A stretch of 64,000 bases of DNA from Xanthobacter sp. YC-JY1 (GTDB lineage: Bacteria; Pseudomonadota; Alphaproteobacteria; Rhizobiales; Xanthobacteraceae), in assembly GCF_021730305.1 (NCBI RefSeq), contig NZ_CP032674.1, forward strand, positions 124,001-188,000, given 5' to 3'. Positions within the stretch are counted from its first letter, which is position 1; every line of letters starts with the position of its first letter. Below the pieces are notes generated by a model. It was not told where the DNA came from and made no database searches. It worked only from the letters and a program-made list of their open reading frames with translations. The translations under genes were made by a program, and so were the position numbers. Shown here in pieces: positions 43,363 to 53,400 of this stretch.

Positions 43363-45177
43363 TCAGCGCACGGTGACGCGCGCCAGCTCAGCCCCGTCGT
43401 CGGACATGACGTGGGTGGAGCAGGCGAGGCACGGGTCGAAGGAGTGGAGGGTGCGCAGGATCTCCACCGGCTCCTCGGGGCGCTGCATGGGCGTGTTCAT
43501 GAGGGAGGCCTCGAACGCGCCGATATTGCCCTTGGGATCACGCGGCCCGCCGTTCCAGGTGGTGGGCACCACGCACTGGTAGTTCTCGATCCGCCCGTCC
43601 TTGATCTTGATCCAGTGGCCGAGGCCGCCGCGCGGCGCCGCCACGGTGCCGACGCCCTTGGCCTCCTTCGGCCAGGTGGCGGGGTCCCACTTCTCCATGT
43701 TGGCGGTGGAGGTGTCGCCGGCCTTGATGTTGGCGATGAGGTGGTCGAAGTCGTCCAGCATCATCTTGGCGCAGTAATGCGCCTCCAGCGCCCGGGCGAG
43801 GGTGCGGCCGATGGTGGTCGGCAGCGCCTGCTTGGCGGTGAGGTTGGTGCCGGCGAGCGTGTTGAACGTGCCGAGCGCCTCGTCCACCTGCCCCTTCACG
43901 TAATCGACGCCCTGGGCATAAGCGAGGATGTAGCGGGCGAGCGGGCCCACCTCCACCGCATTGCCCTTCCAGCGCGGCGCCTTGATCCAGGAATACTTGG
44001 CGTTCTCGTCCACCGCCTCGATGTTGGTGCGGGTGCCCTTGGCGTTGGGGCCGAGCTTGTACTGCGGGTCGGTGACGCCGTCCCACGGATGCAGGCCCTT
44101 GTCGTTGTTGCCCTCGCCGTAGGTGTACCAGGAGTGCGCCACGAACTCCTGCACCTGCGCCGGGTCGCGCGGGTCGATGGGGTGCACCTCGTTCCAGTTG
44201 CCGTTGAGGATGACGCCGCCGGGCAGGCGGTCGGTCTTCTTCTGGCCCTGGATGGCTTCGTAATCGCCATAGTCCATGACGTTCTGGCCGGAGAGGCCGC
44301 CGCCATAGAGCCAGCCCTTGTAGAAGCTCGCGATGGCGATCACGTCCGGCACATAGACGTTCTGCGAGAACTCGAAGGCTTCCTGAAGCTTCAGCTTGAC
44401 GAAGTTCAGCCGCTCCATGTTGAGCGGGGCGCCGGCGGCCATGTCGCCGTTCATGTTGATGGCGCAGGGCACGCCGCCGACAAGATAGTTTGGATGCGGG
44501 TTCTTGCCGCCGAAGATGGTGTGGACCTTCACGATCTCGCGCTGGAAGTCGAGGGCCTCCAGATAGTGCGTCACCGCCAGCAGGTCCGCTTCCGGCGGCA
44601 GCAGATAGGCCGGGTTGTCCCAATAGCCGTTCTTGAAGATGCCGAGCTGTCCACTCTCCACGAACTTCTTCAGCCGGTTCTGCACGTCGCGGAAATAGCC
44701 GGGCGAGGACTTGGAGTGGGCGGAGATGGACTGCTGCAGCACCGAAGTCGCCTTCGGGTCCGCCTTGAGCGCATTCACCGGGTTCACCCAGTCCAGTGCG
44801 TGCAGGTGGTAGAAGTGGACGACGTGGTCGTGCCACTGCAGCACCTTGGCCATGATCTCGCGGATCAGGAAGGCGTTGTTGGGGATCTTGATCTGGAGTG
44901 CATCCTCCACCGCGCGCACCGAAGTGAGCGCGTGGCAGCCGGTGCACACGCCGCAGATGCGTTCCACGAAGGCCCAGGCGTCGCGCGGGTCGCGGCCCTT
45001 GAGGATCACTTCCAGCCCGCGCCACATGGTGCCGGTGGAGACCGCGTTGCGGATGATGTTGTTGGAATCGACATTCACCTCGCAGCGCATGTGGCCTTCG
45101 ATGCGGGTGACCGGATCGACGACGATGCGCTTGCCGGAGGTGTCGAGGGAAAAGCCGTTCGGCGTCTGGATGGTCAC
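43363..45177 (-). CDS. hupL: Uptake [NiFe]-hydrogenase large subunit HupL
   Basis: This 604-residue subunit holds the NiFe centre of a membrane-bound group 1 uptake hydrogenase. The N-terminal metal box is [10 protein letters not shown] with C75 and C78. The C-terminal box DPCLACSTH has C583 and C586, and HupD is expected to cut after H589, removing the 15-residue tail [15 protein letters not shown]. FxxRICGVC and the DPCLACSTH sequence are typical of the oxygen-exposed proteobacterial enzymes. The start overlaps the hupS stop by 4 bp. Confidence 0.98.
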   Translation of the reverse strand: MTIQTPNGFSLDTSGKRIVVDPVTRIEGHMRCEVNVDSNNIIRNAVSTGTMWRGLEVILKGRDPRDAWAFVERICGVCTGCHALTSVRAVEDALQIKIPNNAFLIREIMAKVLQWHDHVVHFYHLHALDWVNPVNALKADPKATSVLQQSISAHSKSSPGYFRDVQNRLKKFVESGQLGIFKNGYWDNPAYLLPPEADLLAVTHYLEALDFQREIVKVHTIFGGKNPHPNYLVGGVPCAINMNGDMAAGAPLNMERLNFVKLKLQEAFEFSQNVYVPDVIAIASFYKGWLYGGGLSGQNVMDYGDYEAIQGQKKTDRLPGGVILNGNWNEVHPIDPRDPAQVQEFVAHSWYTYGEGNNDKGLHPWDGVTDPQYKLGPNAKGTRTNIEAVDENAKYSWIKAPRWKGNAVEVGPLARYILAYAQGVDYVKGQVDEALGTFNTLAGTNLTAKQALPTTIGRTLARALEAHYCAKMMLDDFDHLIANIKAGDTSTANMEKWDPATWPKEAKGVGTVAAPRGGLGHWIKIKDGRIENYQCVVPTTWNGGPRDPKGNIGAFEASLMNTPMQRPEEPVEILRTLHSFDPCLACSTHVMSDDGAELARVTVR

Positions 45178-46280
45178 TTCTCGCCTCCCTCGGTCTTCTG
45201 GGCACCGTCGGTGTTCTTGTGCTGGGCGCGCTTCAGCGCGCTGATGGCGGCATGGGCCGCGACGCCCGCGCCCACCGCGCCGGCGGCGATCAGGCCCACC
45301 TGGTCCGCATTGGCTTCCACGCCGAAGCCGGAGCCCTTCAGGTCAGCGAGGCGCGCATACCACGAGCCCTTGTCCCAGAAGCCGTCTTCCGAGCAGCCGA
45401 TGCAGCCGTGGCCGGCCTGGATGGGGAAGGAGACGCCGTCGTTCCAGCGCACGGTGGAGCAGGCGTTGTAGGTGGTCGGGCCCTTGCAGCCCACCTTGTA
45501 GAGGCAATAGCCCTTGCGCGCGCCCTCGTCGTCGAAGCTCTCGACGTACTGGCCGGCGTCGAAGTGCGGCCGGCGATAGCATTTGTCGTGGATGCGCTGG
45601 GAATAGAACATCAGCGGCCGGCCCTGGCGGTCGAGGGCGGGGAGCTGGTCGAAGGTGAGCATGTAGGTGATGACGCCGGTCATCACCTCGGCGATGGGCG
45701 GGCAGCCCGGCACCTTGATGATGGGCTTGTCGAAGATCACCTCGTGCACGGGCGTGGCGCGGGTGGGGTTGGGGCGCGCGGCCTGCACGCAGCCATAGGA
45801 GGCGCAGGAGCCCCAGGAGATGATGGCTTTCGCGTCCTTCGCCACCTTCTTCAGCTGGTCCACGAAGGGCTTGCCGCCGATGATGCAATACATGCCATCC
45901 TCGTTCAGCGGCGGGTTTCCCTCCACCGCGAGGATGTAGTTGCCCTTGTACTTGGTCATCACCTCGTCGAGGATCGCTTCCGCCTGATGGCCGGCGGAGG
46001 CCATGAGGGTGTCGTCATAGTCGAGCGAGATCATCGACAGCACCACATCCTTCACCAGAGGATGCGCCGAGCGGATGAAGCTCTCCGAGCAGCAGGTGCA
46101 TTCAAGGCCATGCAGCCACAGCACCGGGGTGCGCGGCTTGGTCTCCATGGCCATGGCGATCTGCGGCGCGAACTCCGGCCCGAGGCCGAGGGCCGCCGCC
46201 GTGAGCGAGCAGTATTTCAGGAACGAACGGCGGGTGATGCCCTGCCGCCGCATGACCTCATAGAACGTCTCGAGGGCCAT
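45174..46280 (-). CDS. hupS: Uptake [NiFe]-hydrogenase small subunit HupS
   Basis: This 368-residue iron-sulfur subunit has a twin-arginine signal (RRSFLK, residues 17-22) that exports the folded HupSL dimer. [16 protein letters not shown] contains the proximal-cluster cysteines, including the extra Cys pair of oxygen-tolerant types (CTCC, C61, C63, C64). [19 protein letters not shown] and [19 protein letters not shown] hold medial and distal ligands. A C-terminal hydrophobic helix ([20 protein letters not shown]) anchors it in the membrane. It is preceded by a sigma-54 promoter. Confidence 0.98.
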   Translation of the reverse strand: MALETFYEVMRRQGITRRSFLKYCSLTAAALGLGPEFAPQIAMAMETKPRTPVLWLHGLECTCCSESFIRSAHPLVKDVVLSMISLDYDDTLMASAGHQAEAILDEVMTKYKGNYILAVEGNPPLNEDGMYCIIGGKPFVDQLKKVAKDAKAIISWGSCASYGCVQAARPNPTRATPVHEVIFDKPIIKVPGCPPIAEVMTGVITYMLTFDQLPALDRQGRPLMFYSQRIHDKCYRRPHFDAGQYVESFDDEGARKGYCLYKVGCKGPTTYNACSTVRWNDGVSFPIQAGHGCIGCSEDGFWDKGSWYARLADLKGSGFGVEANADQVGLIAAGAVGAGVAAHAAISALKRAQHKNTDGAQKTEGGEK

Positions 46281-46349
46281 AAAGGCGTCCCCCCTTGGCT
46301 GACCTTGTCCTCCTCACCGACGTCGAGGCCGGGGGATTGGAACCGTTTC

Positions 46350-46365
46350 AGCAAGGGGTGTGCCA
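46350..46365 (-). promoter_or_regulatory. Sigma-54 promoter of hupSLC
   Basis: On the minus strand, TGGCAC-ACCCC-TTGCT matches the sigma-54 -24/-12 consensus exactly, with the required GG to GC spacing. Transcription would start near 46338, about 58 bp before the hupS ATG. HoxA, encoded at 35286-36761, is the likely activator. Confidence 0.9.
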
Positions 46366-46473
46366 GAGGGGGAGGGTGAGGGATTTCAGGGGGTTGGGTG
46401 CGGTGGTGGGGCGGAAGGGGTGGATGGGGGGTGAGCGGTTTGAGGGGGGAGGTGGAAAGGGGGTTATCGGGGC

Positions 46474-48051
46474 TTATAGATCGAGTTGTGCTGATCCAGC
46501 AAAAATACCGATAACGTCTGCAAGGGTCGCTGCATCCTCGGCCTTAAAACTGCCCTGGCAGCTGGGGCAAGTGATGTCGCCTTCAGCGGCGATCCGCAGG
46601 CTTTGACAATGAGGGCAAAGGACAAGAAAACTCTCAACAGCCTCCTCGAGACTAACGTCCGACACAGCAGCCACAGCCAGCCTTGGGTCAACGATCCCAT
46701 AGAGATATTGTGGCCTATTTCCGGGGTTTGGAACGTCTCCAATCTTAGAAACGGCACCAGATGCTTGCCATTTTTGAACCTTAGATCGGGCCGCTTGCTG
46801 CGATATACGAAAGACGTCGTTTGATAGCGTGCTAATTGTGAACGTTAAAAGATCAACTTTCTTTATATCAGAAAAATGCTCACCATACAGCTCTCGCGCT
46901 CGCTCAGCAGAAAATGCCATTATTGCCGATTTAATCGTCCGATACTCAATTTTAGAAGTAAATCTTCCCGTTCGGGTGTGTTCGTCGATTATTTTTTTGC
47001 AGATTCGGACCATATCTCTAGGAGAACCGTAGGCAAAATAAGCGACAAGCTTGTGCATGTTGTACGGTTGATTATCGGCCAACAGCTGATCGAGCCGACT
47101 GACTCGGCCGCCCGAGTAGCTTTCAAGGCGGCGTTGAAGTACCTTTTCCAACTCGTCGACTGACCAGTTGAGGGTATATTCCAGTAGGCGGTCTGGCCGT
47201 CCCCCGGCAGCTTGATAGTGCTCCTTCACCTTATCCCAAAGGAAGAATTTGAACGCAACCCCTGGTGTTTCGAGAAGTGGAAGATCAATTAAAACAGATT
47301 CGAGAAATTCAAATGCGCGCTCCGCATCGGTTGCTGTAAATGTTATTTCATCAACACGATCAACCAATATATAAACAGAAGTGAATCCTATCTTTCGAAC
47401 AAAAGCAACGAGCGACGAGAATTTGAACCGGATGCTCTCAGATGCCATTTTAACATCTGGTGCTATATTTTCAAGTTTTCCGAATTCATACTTAGCTGAT
47501 ATAGCATTAATCAAGCCGGTAATAGTTCCGCCATACTTCTTCCACAAGTCGTAAGCTATATCGTCCATTGACTTAATGGAGCTAATAGATTCCTTGAATT
47601 TTTCAGAAGTAAGTGGCCCCAAAAGCTCTCTTGATGTCTGCACCAGAAGCATTTTATCAGTTGCGTCTATTTGTGACGGATCAATCTTTCCCTTCTCAAT
47701 TTCAAGTAGAATTGCAATCAACAGAGTCCTAGATATATTGTTCAAATGGAACTCTACAGAGACTTTTTTCTCCCTTGGCAGGCTGTCAATCGGGAATGTG
47801 TCGTAAGATATGCACAAGAAATTTGATTCAGGCTCTGCGCTCTTCTTTTCAATCATAATCTTTTGCGCTGTCTTCCCGCCGCCACGGGGGGCAAAGACGA
47901 CGTTACTTTTTGGTGTTCTGGGGTCGCCGACGACTGCTGGAAAAAACGGGGGCTCAACAAAATATTGGTCGATGGTGGGCTCGTCCGCAGCATTCGTCGA
48001 TGCAAACGGGTCTTTGTCGAATCCGAAACCCGACAGGAACTCAGACGACAT
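46474..48051 (-). CDS. P-loop ATPase (Sll1717-like) with C-terminal zinc ribbon
   Basis: This 525-residue protein stands out by low GC and different codon use. Walker A is APRGGGKT (54-61) and the Walker B-like strand is VYILVDRVDE (226-235), as in STAND/AAA-related ATPases of the Sll1717 type. A winged-helix-like region follows (LLTFTISTLSNDVFRISQQAARSKVQKWQASGAVSK). The end holds a zinc ribbon with C479, C482, C495 and C498. The N-terminus (FGFDKDPFASTNAADE) is shared by that family. GGAGGGG precedes ATG 48051. It sits alone between the SRP RNA gene and the hupS promoter, consistent with horizontal gain. The function is unknown; a stress or phage-defence role is only a possibility. Confidence 0.8.
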   Translation of the reverse strand: MSSEFLSGFGFDKDPFASTNAADEPTIDQYFVEPPFFPAVVGDPRTPKSNVVFAPRGGGKTAQKIMIEKKSAEPESNFLCISYDTFPIDSLPREKKVSVEFHLNNISRTLLIAILLEIEKGKIDPSQIDATDKMLLVQTSRELLGPLTSEKFKESISSIKSMDDIAYDLWKKYGGTITGLINAISAKYEFGKLENIAPDVKMASESIRFKFSSLVAFVRKIGFTSVYILVDRVDEITFTATDAERAFEFLESVLIDLPLLETPGVAFKFFLWDKVKEHYQAAGGRPDRLLEYTLNWSVDELEKVLQRRLESYSGGRVSRLDQLLADNQPYNMHKLVAYFAYGSPRDMVRICKKIIDEHTRTGRFTSKIEYRTIKSAIMAFSAERARELYGEHFSDIKKVDLLTFTISTLSNDVFRISQQAARSKVQKWQASGAVSKIGDVPNPGNRPQYLYGIVDPRLAVAAVSDVSLEEAVESFLVLCPHCQSLRIAAEGDITCPSCQGSFKAEDAATLADVIGIFAGSAQLDL

Positions 48052-48146
48052 GGCCCCTCCGAATCATCGCATGGATTACTCGCATATTTCGATAGTGGCC
48101 GCTGGTTTGCAATCTTGAGAGCGTGAGTGCACACGCCGCCACCCCC

Positions 48147-48175
48147 TTGCATCCCACCCCTCCCCCTGCCATATA
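48147..48175 (+). promoter_or_regulatory. Sigma-70-type promoter of the SRP RNA gene
   Basis: TTGCAT (48147-48152) and CATATA (48170-48175) are separated by 17 bp, and the RNA starts 6 bp later. This is a good housekeeping promoter for a stable RNA. Confidence 0.7.
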
Positions 48176-48180
48176 GCGCG

Positions 48181-48280
48181 TGGGAGGTTGGCGGTGGACG
48201 AGCCACTCGCCAACCGGGTCAGGTCCGGAAGGAAGCAGCCCCAACGAGACCGGTCTCGGGTCTTCGTCCAGCCTCCCACC
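48181..48280 (+). ncRNA. ffs: Small signal recognition particle RNA (4.5S type)
   Basis: The apical SRP core GTCAGGTCCGGAAGGAAGCA (48219-48238) is the near-invariant Ffh-binding hairpin of bacterial SRP RNA. The ends pair as GGGAGG (48182-48187) with CCTCCC (48272-48277), giving one long hairpin of about 100 nt. It works with Ffh and FtsY in co-translational membrane targeting. A promoter with 17-bp spacing lies just upstream. Confidence 0.96.
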
Positions 48281-48376
48281 CCTTTCCTTAGAGAACACGC
48301 ACCGGCGCGCGGCCTTGATGGCCGTCGCGCCTGATGGCGTTTCGGGCGTCGGCCGCCGCGCGTCCGGGGGCGGGCC

Positions 48377-48431
48377 AAGCCCGCGCGGCGTTTGAGCGGT
48401 GCCCCCCTTAAGCCCGCGCGGCGCTTGAGCG
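48377..48431. repeat. Short direct repeat downstream of ffs
   Basis: Two 22-base copies at 48377-48398 and 48410-48431 differ by one base (core GCCCGCGCGGCG). A related stretch, inverted, occurs at about 31916-31937 next to hupE. It may be a small dispersed intergenic repeat. Confidence 0.5.
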
Positions 48432-48522
48432 AAGGCCACGAAGACACACCCCGTAAAACAACACCGCCGCCCTCCGGGGGGAGAGCGGCGGCGCCGGGTC
48501 GGGGCAGTAGGGCGGGATAGGT

Positions 48523-48951
48523 TCAGACGAGGCTGAGCTTCACGTCGATATTGTTGCGGGTGGCGTTGGAATAGGGGCACACCTCGTGCGCCTTGGCGAT
48601 GAGCGCCTCGCCGGCCGCGCGGTCCACGCCGGGCAGGGACACCGCCAGCGCGATCTCCAGGCCGAAGCCGCCTTCCGAGCGCGGGCCGATGCCCACGGTG
48701 GAGGTGACGGTCGCATCCGCCGGCACCTTCGCGGTGCCGCCCTGCGAGGCCACGAACTTCATGGCGCCGAGGAAGCAGGCCGCATAGCCGGTGGCGAACA
48801 GCTGCTCGGGGTTCACACCCTCGCCGCCGGGGCCGCCCAGCTCCTTCGGGGTGACGAGCTTGACTTCGAGATTGCCGTCCAGCGTGCCGGAGCGGCCATC
48901 GCGGCCACCGGTGGCGCGGGCGGAGGTGGAGTAGAGGACGTTGACGGGCAT
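48523..48951 (-). CDS. ohr: Organic hydroperoxide resistance protein Ohr
   Basis: This 142-residue thiol peroxidase reduces organic hydroperoxides with two cysteines. They are present in GYAACFLGAMKFVA (near residue 60) and HEVCPYSNATRNNIDV (near residue 125), the standard Ohr positions. The start at 48951 gives the usual MPVNVLYSTSARATGGRDG. It is divergent from an ohrR-type MarR gene, and a palindrome lies between them. Confidence 0.97.
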   Translation of the reverse strand: MPVNVLYSTSARATGGRDGRSGTLDGNLEVKLVTPKELGGPGGEGVNPEQLFATGYAACFLGAMKFVASQGGTAKVPADATVTSTVGIGPRSEGGFGLEIALAVSLPGVDRAAGEALIAKAHEVCPYSNATRNNIDVKLSLV

Positions 48952-48981
48952 GGAGCTCTCCTGTGGGTTATTAACTTGTGA

Positions 48982-49057
48982 ACGATTAAATCGTGTACGA
49001 CTTAAATAGCCGAGCCGATGGCGGCCGTCAAGCGGTTGCGATCCTATCGTGCGCGAT
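48982..49057. promoter_or_regulatory. Putative OhrR operators
   Basis: ACGATT-A-AATCGT (48982-48994) is a perfect palindrome 31 bp before ohr, followed by a similar half-site TCGTGTACGA. A second palindrome, ATCGTGCGCGAT, lies at 49046-49057 near the ohrR start. Their shared ATCGT half-site suggests one regulator binds both. Confidence 0.65.
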
Positions 49058-49087
49058 TTATCTGAAGGGGAGCCTACGAGGCCCGCC

Positions 49088-49585
49088 ATGTCCGAACAGA
49101 CGCCTGAACTGACACCCGAACCGACACCCCAGCTGACACCTGCTGAACCCGGACTGATCCCGGTGGAAAACATGGTGTGTTTCGCCTTCTATGCCGCGAA
49201 CCACGCCTTCAACCGGGTCTACAAGCCCCTGCTGGACGACCTCGGCCTCACCTATCCGCAATATCTCGCCATGGTGAGCCTGTGGACCGAGGACGACCGC
49301 ACCGTCGGCAGCCTCGGCACCGCTCTGGGGCTGGAATCCAGCACCCTCACGCCTTTGCTGAAGCGGCTGGAAGCCCTCGGCTACGTCTCCCGCCGCCGCG
49401 ACCCCGCCGACGAGCGGGTGGTGCGGGTGAAGCTCACCCCCAAAGGCCTGGCATTGCAGGAAAAGGCCCGCCACATCCCCAACTGCATCCTCGCCGCCAC
49501 CGGCCTAGACCTCGCCGACGTGGTCCGCCTCCAGCGCGAGGTCACCGCCCTGCGCGAGACGCTGGAGACGGCCGCAAAGGCCTGA
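49088..49585 (+). CDS. ohrR: MarR-family organic-peroxide sensor OhrR
   Basis: This 165-residue regulator has the MarR winged helix (LGTALGLESSTLTPLLKRLEALGYVSRRRDPADERVVRVKLTPKG). The peroxide-sensing Cys is in NMVCFAFYAANHAFNRVY near residue 31, matching the N-terminal reactive Cys of OhrR. On oxidation it would release ohr. The N-terminus has an unusual TPEPTPQLTP stretch. ATG 49088 is chosen; an earlier in-frame start at 49049 would overlap the proposed operator. Confidence 0.9.
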   Translation: MSEQTPELTPEPTPQLTPAEPGLIPVENMVCFAFYAANHAFNRVYKPLLDDLGLTYPQYLAMVSLWTEDDRTVGSLGTALGLESSTLTPLLKRLEALGYVSRRRDPADERVVRVKLTPKGLALQEKARHIPNCILAATGLDLADVVRLQREVTALRETLETAAKA

Positions 49586-49655
49586 GGCGGCTTCATTTTC
49601 GCTCTTGTATACGGTACACCGCATGCGGAAACGCCAGAATATCCGGGAGGCCGCC

Positions 49656-50357
49656 ATGCTCGATCCCCAACTCGCCGGCCATGTCACCTTCGCCCCCGCC
49701 GCGCCGGACCTGCCGCCCCTCGCCCCCGGCCATCACACTCTCGGCCTGTCGGCGGAGCGTGATGCGCTGCTGGTGGTGCCGGAGGGGCTGGAGCCGGGGC
49801 AATCCGTGCCGCTGATGGTGCTGTTCCACGGCGGCGGCGGCAGCGCGCACAAGATCCTGCCCATGATGGAGCAGCACGCGCTCACCCACCGCTTCCTGCT
49901 GCTGGTGCCGCAATCGGTCTTCCCCACCTGGGACATCGTGATCGCCGGCAACGGCCCGGACCGGGAGCGGCTGGAGACGGCGCTCGCCGTCGTCACCCGG
50001 CATTTTGAGATCGACCCCACGCGCATCTGCTTCGCCGGCCATTCGGACGGCGGCAGCTACACCCTCTCGCTGGGCCTCACCAACGGCCATTTCGTCACCC
50101 ACCTCATCGTCTCCTCGGCGGGTTTCATGTCCGTCCAGCGCCAGAGCGGGGCGCCGCGCGTCTTCATCTCCCACGGGGTGAACGACGAGCAGATTCCGGT
50201 GCAGCGCTCCGGCCGCGCGCACACGGCCCTGCTGAAGGAAGCGGGCTACGACGTGACCTACATGGAATACAACGGCCCCCACGCCTGGCAGCCGCCGGTG
50301 GTGGGCCTCGCGGTCGCCTTCTTCCTGGAGCCCGCCGCCGCGCCCGCCACGCCGTGA
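49656..50357 (+). CDS. Alpha/beta-hydrolase (esterase/phospholipase-like)
   Basis: This 233-residue hydrolase has the oxyanion strand LMVLFHGGGGSAHKIL, the nucleophile elbow CFAGHSDGGSYTLSLGL (Ser in GHSDG), an Asp in SHGVNDEQIPV and a catalytic His in NGPHAWQPP. It resembles poly(3-hydroxybutyrate)-depolymerase/feruloyl-esterase-like cytosolic hydrolases. No signal peptide is seen. GGGAGG precedes ATG 49656, so the upstream TTG at 49605 is not used. The substrate is unknown. Confidence 0.82.
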   Translation: MLDPQLAGHVTFAPAAPDLPPLAPGHHTLGLSAERDALLVVPEGLEPGQSVPLMVLFHGGGGSAHKILPMMEQHALTHRFLLLVPQSVFPTWDIVIAGNGPDRERLETALAVVTRHFEIDPTRICFAGHSDGGSYTLSLGLTNGHFVTHLIVSSAGFMSVQRQSGAPRVFISHGVNDEQIPVQRSGRAHTALLKEAGYDVTYMEYNGPHAWQPPVVGLAVAFFLEPAAAPATP

Positions 50358-50460
50358 GCCGGCTTTGATCCACCCGCTGGACAAGCCCCCTACGAAGTGA
50401 TGAGGTCGCTCCAAACAGAGCAAGAATGGCGGTTTCCGGTTGGGGGGCCGGGCGGGGATC

Positions 50461-53400
50461 ATGCTTCAGGCGTCGGTCGTCATCTTCGTGGCACTGGCCT
50501 ATATCGGCCTTCTGTTCGCCATCGCGAGCTATGGCGACCGGCTGCGCCCGGGCGCGGGCCGCGGGGCCGCGCGGCCGATGATCTATTCCCTGTCGCTGGC
50601 GGTCTACTGCACCTCTTGGACCTTCTTCGGCTCCGTGGGCCTCGCCACCACCCAGGGCTTCGACTTCCTCACCATCTATCTCGGCCCCATCATCCTGATG
50701 ACGGTGGGCGCGCCTTTGTTCCTGCGCGTGGTGCGGCTCGCCAAGGCCAACAACATCACCTCCATCGCGGACTTCATCGCGGCCCGCTACGGCAAGAACC
50801 AGGGCATTGCGGCGTTGGTCGCCATCGTCGCCATCATCGCCGCCATCCCCTACATCTCGCTGCAGCTGAAGGCGGTCTCGGCCTCGCTGGTGGCGCTGCT
50901 CGGGCATTTCGCCGGGGAGCACGGGCGCGGCACGCTGGTGGGCGACCTTGCGCTGTTCGTCGCCTGCGCCATGGCGGCCTTCGCCATCCTGTTCGGCACC
51001 CGCCACACCGACGCCACCGAGCACCAGAACGGCCTGATGCTGGCCATCGCCACCGAATCGCTGGTGAAGCTCGCGGCCTTCCTGGGCGTCGGCCTGCTCG
51101 TCACCTTCGTCATCTTCGACGGGCCGTTCTCGCTCTGGTACGCGGCGCGGGAGGCGAGCGCGGTGGCGCCGTTCGAGCGCGGGCTGTCGCTGGAAAACTG
51201 GCTCACCATGACCATCCTGTCCGGCGGCGCCTTCATGCTGCTGCCGCGCCAGTTCCATGTGGCCGTGGTGGAGAACAAGGGCGAGAGCGAGATCCGCCGC
51301 GCCCGCTGGCTGTTTCCGCTCTATCTCGTGCTCATCAACCTGTTCGTGGTGCCGCTGGCCCTCGCGGGCATGACTCTGTTTCCGCTCAACCTCGTGGACA
51401 GCGACGTCTACGTGCTCGCCGTTCCGCTCGCCGCCGGCTTCGACAGCCTCGCTTTGCTCGCCTTCGTCGGCGGGCTCTCGGCGGCCACCGCCATGGTGAT
51501 CGTCGAGTGCGTGGCCATCGCCATCATGGTTTCCAACGACCTCGTGATGCCGCTGGTGCTGCGCCGTCGCGCCGCCAAGCCGGAGGGCGAGCCGCGCGAA
51601 GACATGACCGGCCTGCTGCTGATGGTGCGGCGCATCTCCATCTTCGCCATCGTCCTGCTCGCCTATCTTTATTACCGCACCACCGGCGAGGCGCAGCTGG
51701 CGCAGATCGGCCTCCTCTCCTTCGCCGCCATCGCGCAGGTGGGGCCGGCCTTCGCCGCCGGGCTGATCTGGCAGCGCGCGACCGCGGCCGGGGCCATCGC
51801 CGGCATCGTCGTGGGCGGCGCCACCTGGGCCTATACGCTCATGATGCCGAGCCTTGCCGAGGCGGGTCTGATCTCCGCCGGCGTGCTCCAGAACGGGCCG
51901 TTCGGCATCTCCCTGCTGCGCCCCACCGCGCTCCTCGGCCTCACCGCCGGGCCGCTGGCCCACGGCGTCGCCTGGAGCCTCGGACTGAACACGCTGGTGC
52001 TGGTCATCGTCTCCTTCCTCACCCGCCCCTCGCAGATCGAGCGGACGCAGGCGCGCCTGTTCGCGGGGACAGGCGACCGGCCGCCGGCGCGACCCGCCTT
52101 CCTGCGCTGGCGCTCCTCGGTCTCCCTCGGCGAGCTGATGGCGACGGTGGAGCGCTATCTCGGCGCCGAGCGCGCCCGCGCCGCCTTCGACAGCTACGCC
52201 CGCCAGCACGGCTTTGCGCTCGATACCCACCGCGAGGCGGATGCGGGCATGGTGCGCCATGCCGAGCACCTGCTCGCCTCGGCTGTCGGCGCGGCCTCCT
52301 CCCGCCTCGTGCTCTCGCTGCTGCTGCGCAAGCGCGCGGTGTCCACCAAGGCGGCCCTGAAGCTGCTGGACGATGCCTCCGCCGCCATCCAGTACAATCG
52401 CGAGCTGCTGCAGAGCGCCATCGACCACGTGCGCCAGGGCATCGCCGTGTTCGACCGCGACCTGCGCCTCGTGTGCTGGAACCGCCAGTTCGGCCAGATG
52501 CTCGACCTCCCCGGCGAATGCTATGCGGTGGGCGTGCCGCTTACCGACATTCTCGCCGCCGCCCCCGCCGACGAGGACGTGGCGGGCGACATCTCGGCTC
52601 GCGTCGCCCGCTATGTGACCCCGGACCCTGATTTCTCCGAGCGCCTGCACCAGCGCGGCGCGGTCATCGAGGCGCGATCGGACCCCATGCCCGACGGCGG
52701 CATCGCCGTGACCTTCACCGACATCACCGCCAGCGTGGAGGCCGCGCTCGCTCTGGAGCGCGCCAACGAGACGCTGGAAAAGCGCGTGCGCGAGCGCACC
52801 GAGGAACTGGAGCGCCTCAACGGCGCGCTGGAGCTGGCCAAGGCCGAGGCGGACGAGGCCAATCTCTCCAAGACGCGCTTCCTCGCCGCCGCCAGCCACG
52901 ACATCCTCCAGCCTCTCAACGCCGCCCGCCTCTACGCCACCAGCATGGTGGAGCGGGCCAAGGGATCGGAGGAGGAACGCCTCGCCGGCAACATCGATGC
53001 CTCGCTGGAATCGGTGGAGGAGATCCTCGGCGCCCTGCTCGACATCTCCCGCCTCGATAGCGGCGTCATGCGCCCGGAATTCTCCGCATTCCGCATCGCC
53101 GACGTGCTGAAGCCGCTGGAGACGGAATTCGCCCCGCTGGCGCGGGAGAAGAACCTCGAACTCACCTTCCTGCCCTGTTCGCTGGCCGTGCGCTCCGACC
53201 GGCGGCTGCTGCGCCGCCTGTTGCAGAACCTCGTCTCCAATGCGGTGAAGTACACCCAGCGCGGCCGCATCCTCGTCGGCTGCCGGCGGGTGGGGGGTAA
53301 ATTGCGGGTAGAGGTCTACGATACCGGCGTCGGCATCCCGCGCTCCAAGCACAAGCTGGTGTTCCAGGAGTTCCAGCGCCTCGACCAAGGGGCGAAGGCG

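Noticed and set aside
42733-45471. A 912-codon open frame on the plus strand
   Set aside because: It mirrors hupL and hupC, which are certain. The composition is typical of a GC-rich shadow frame.
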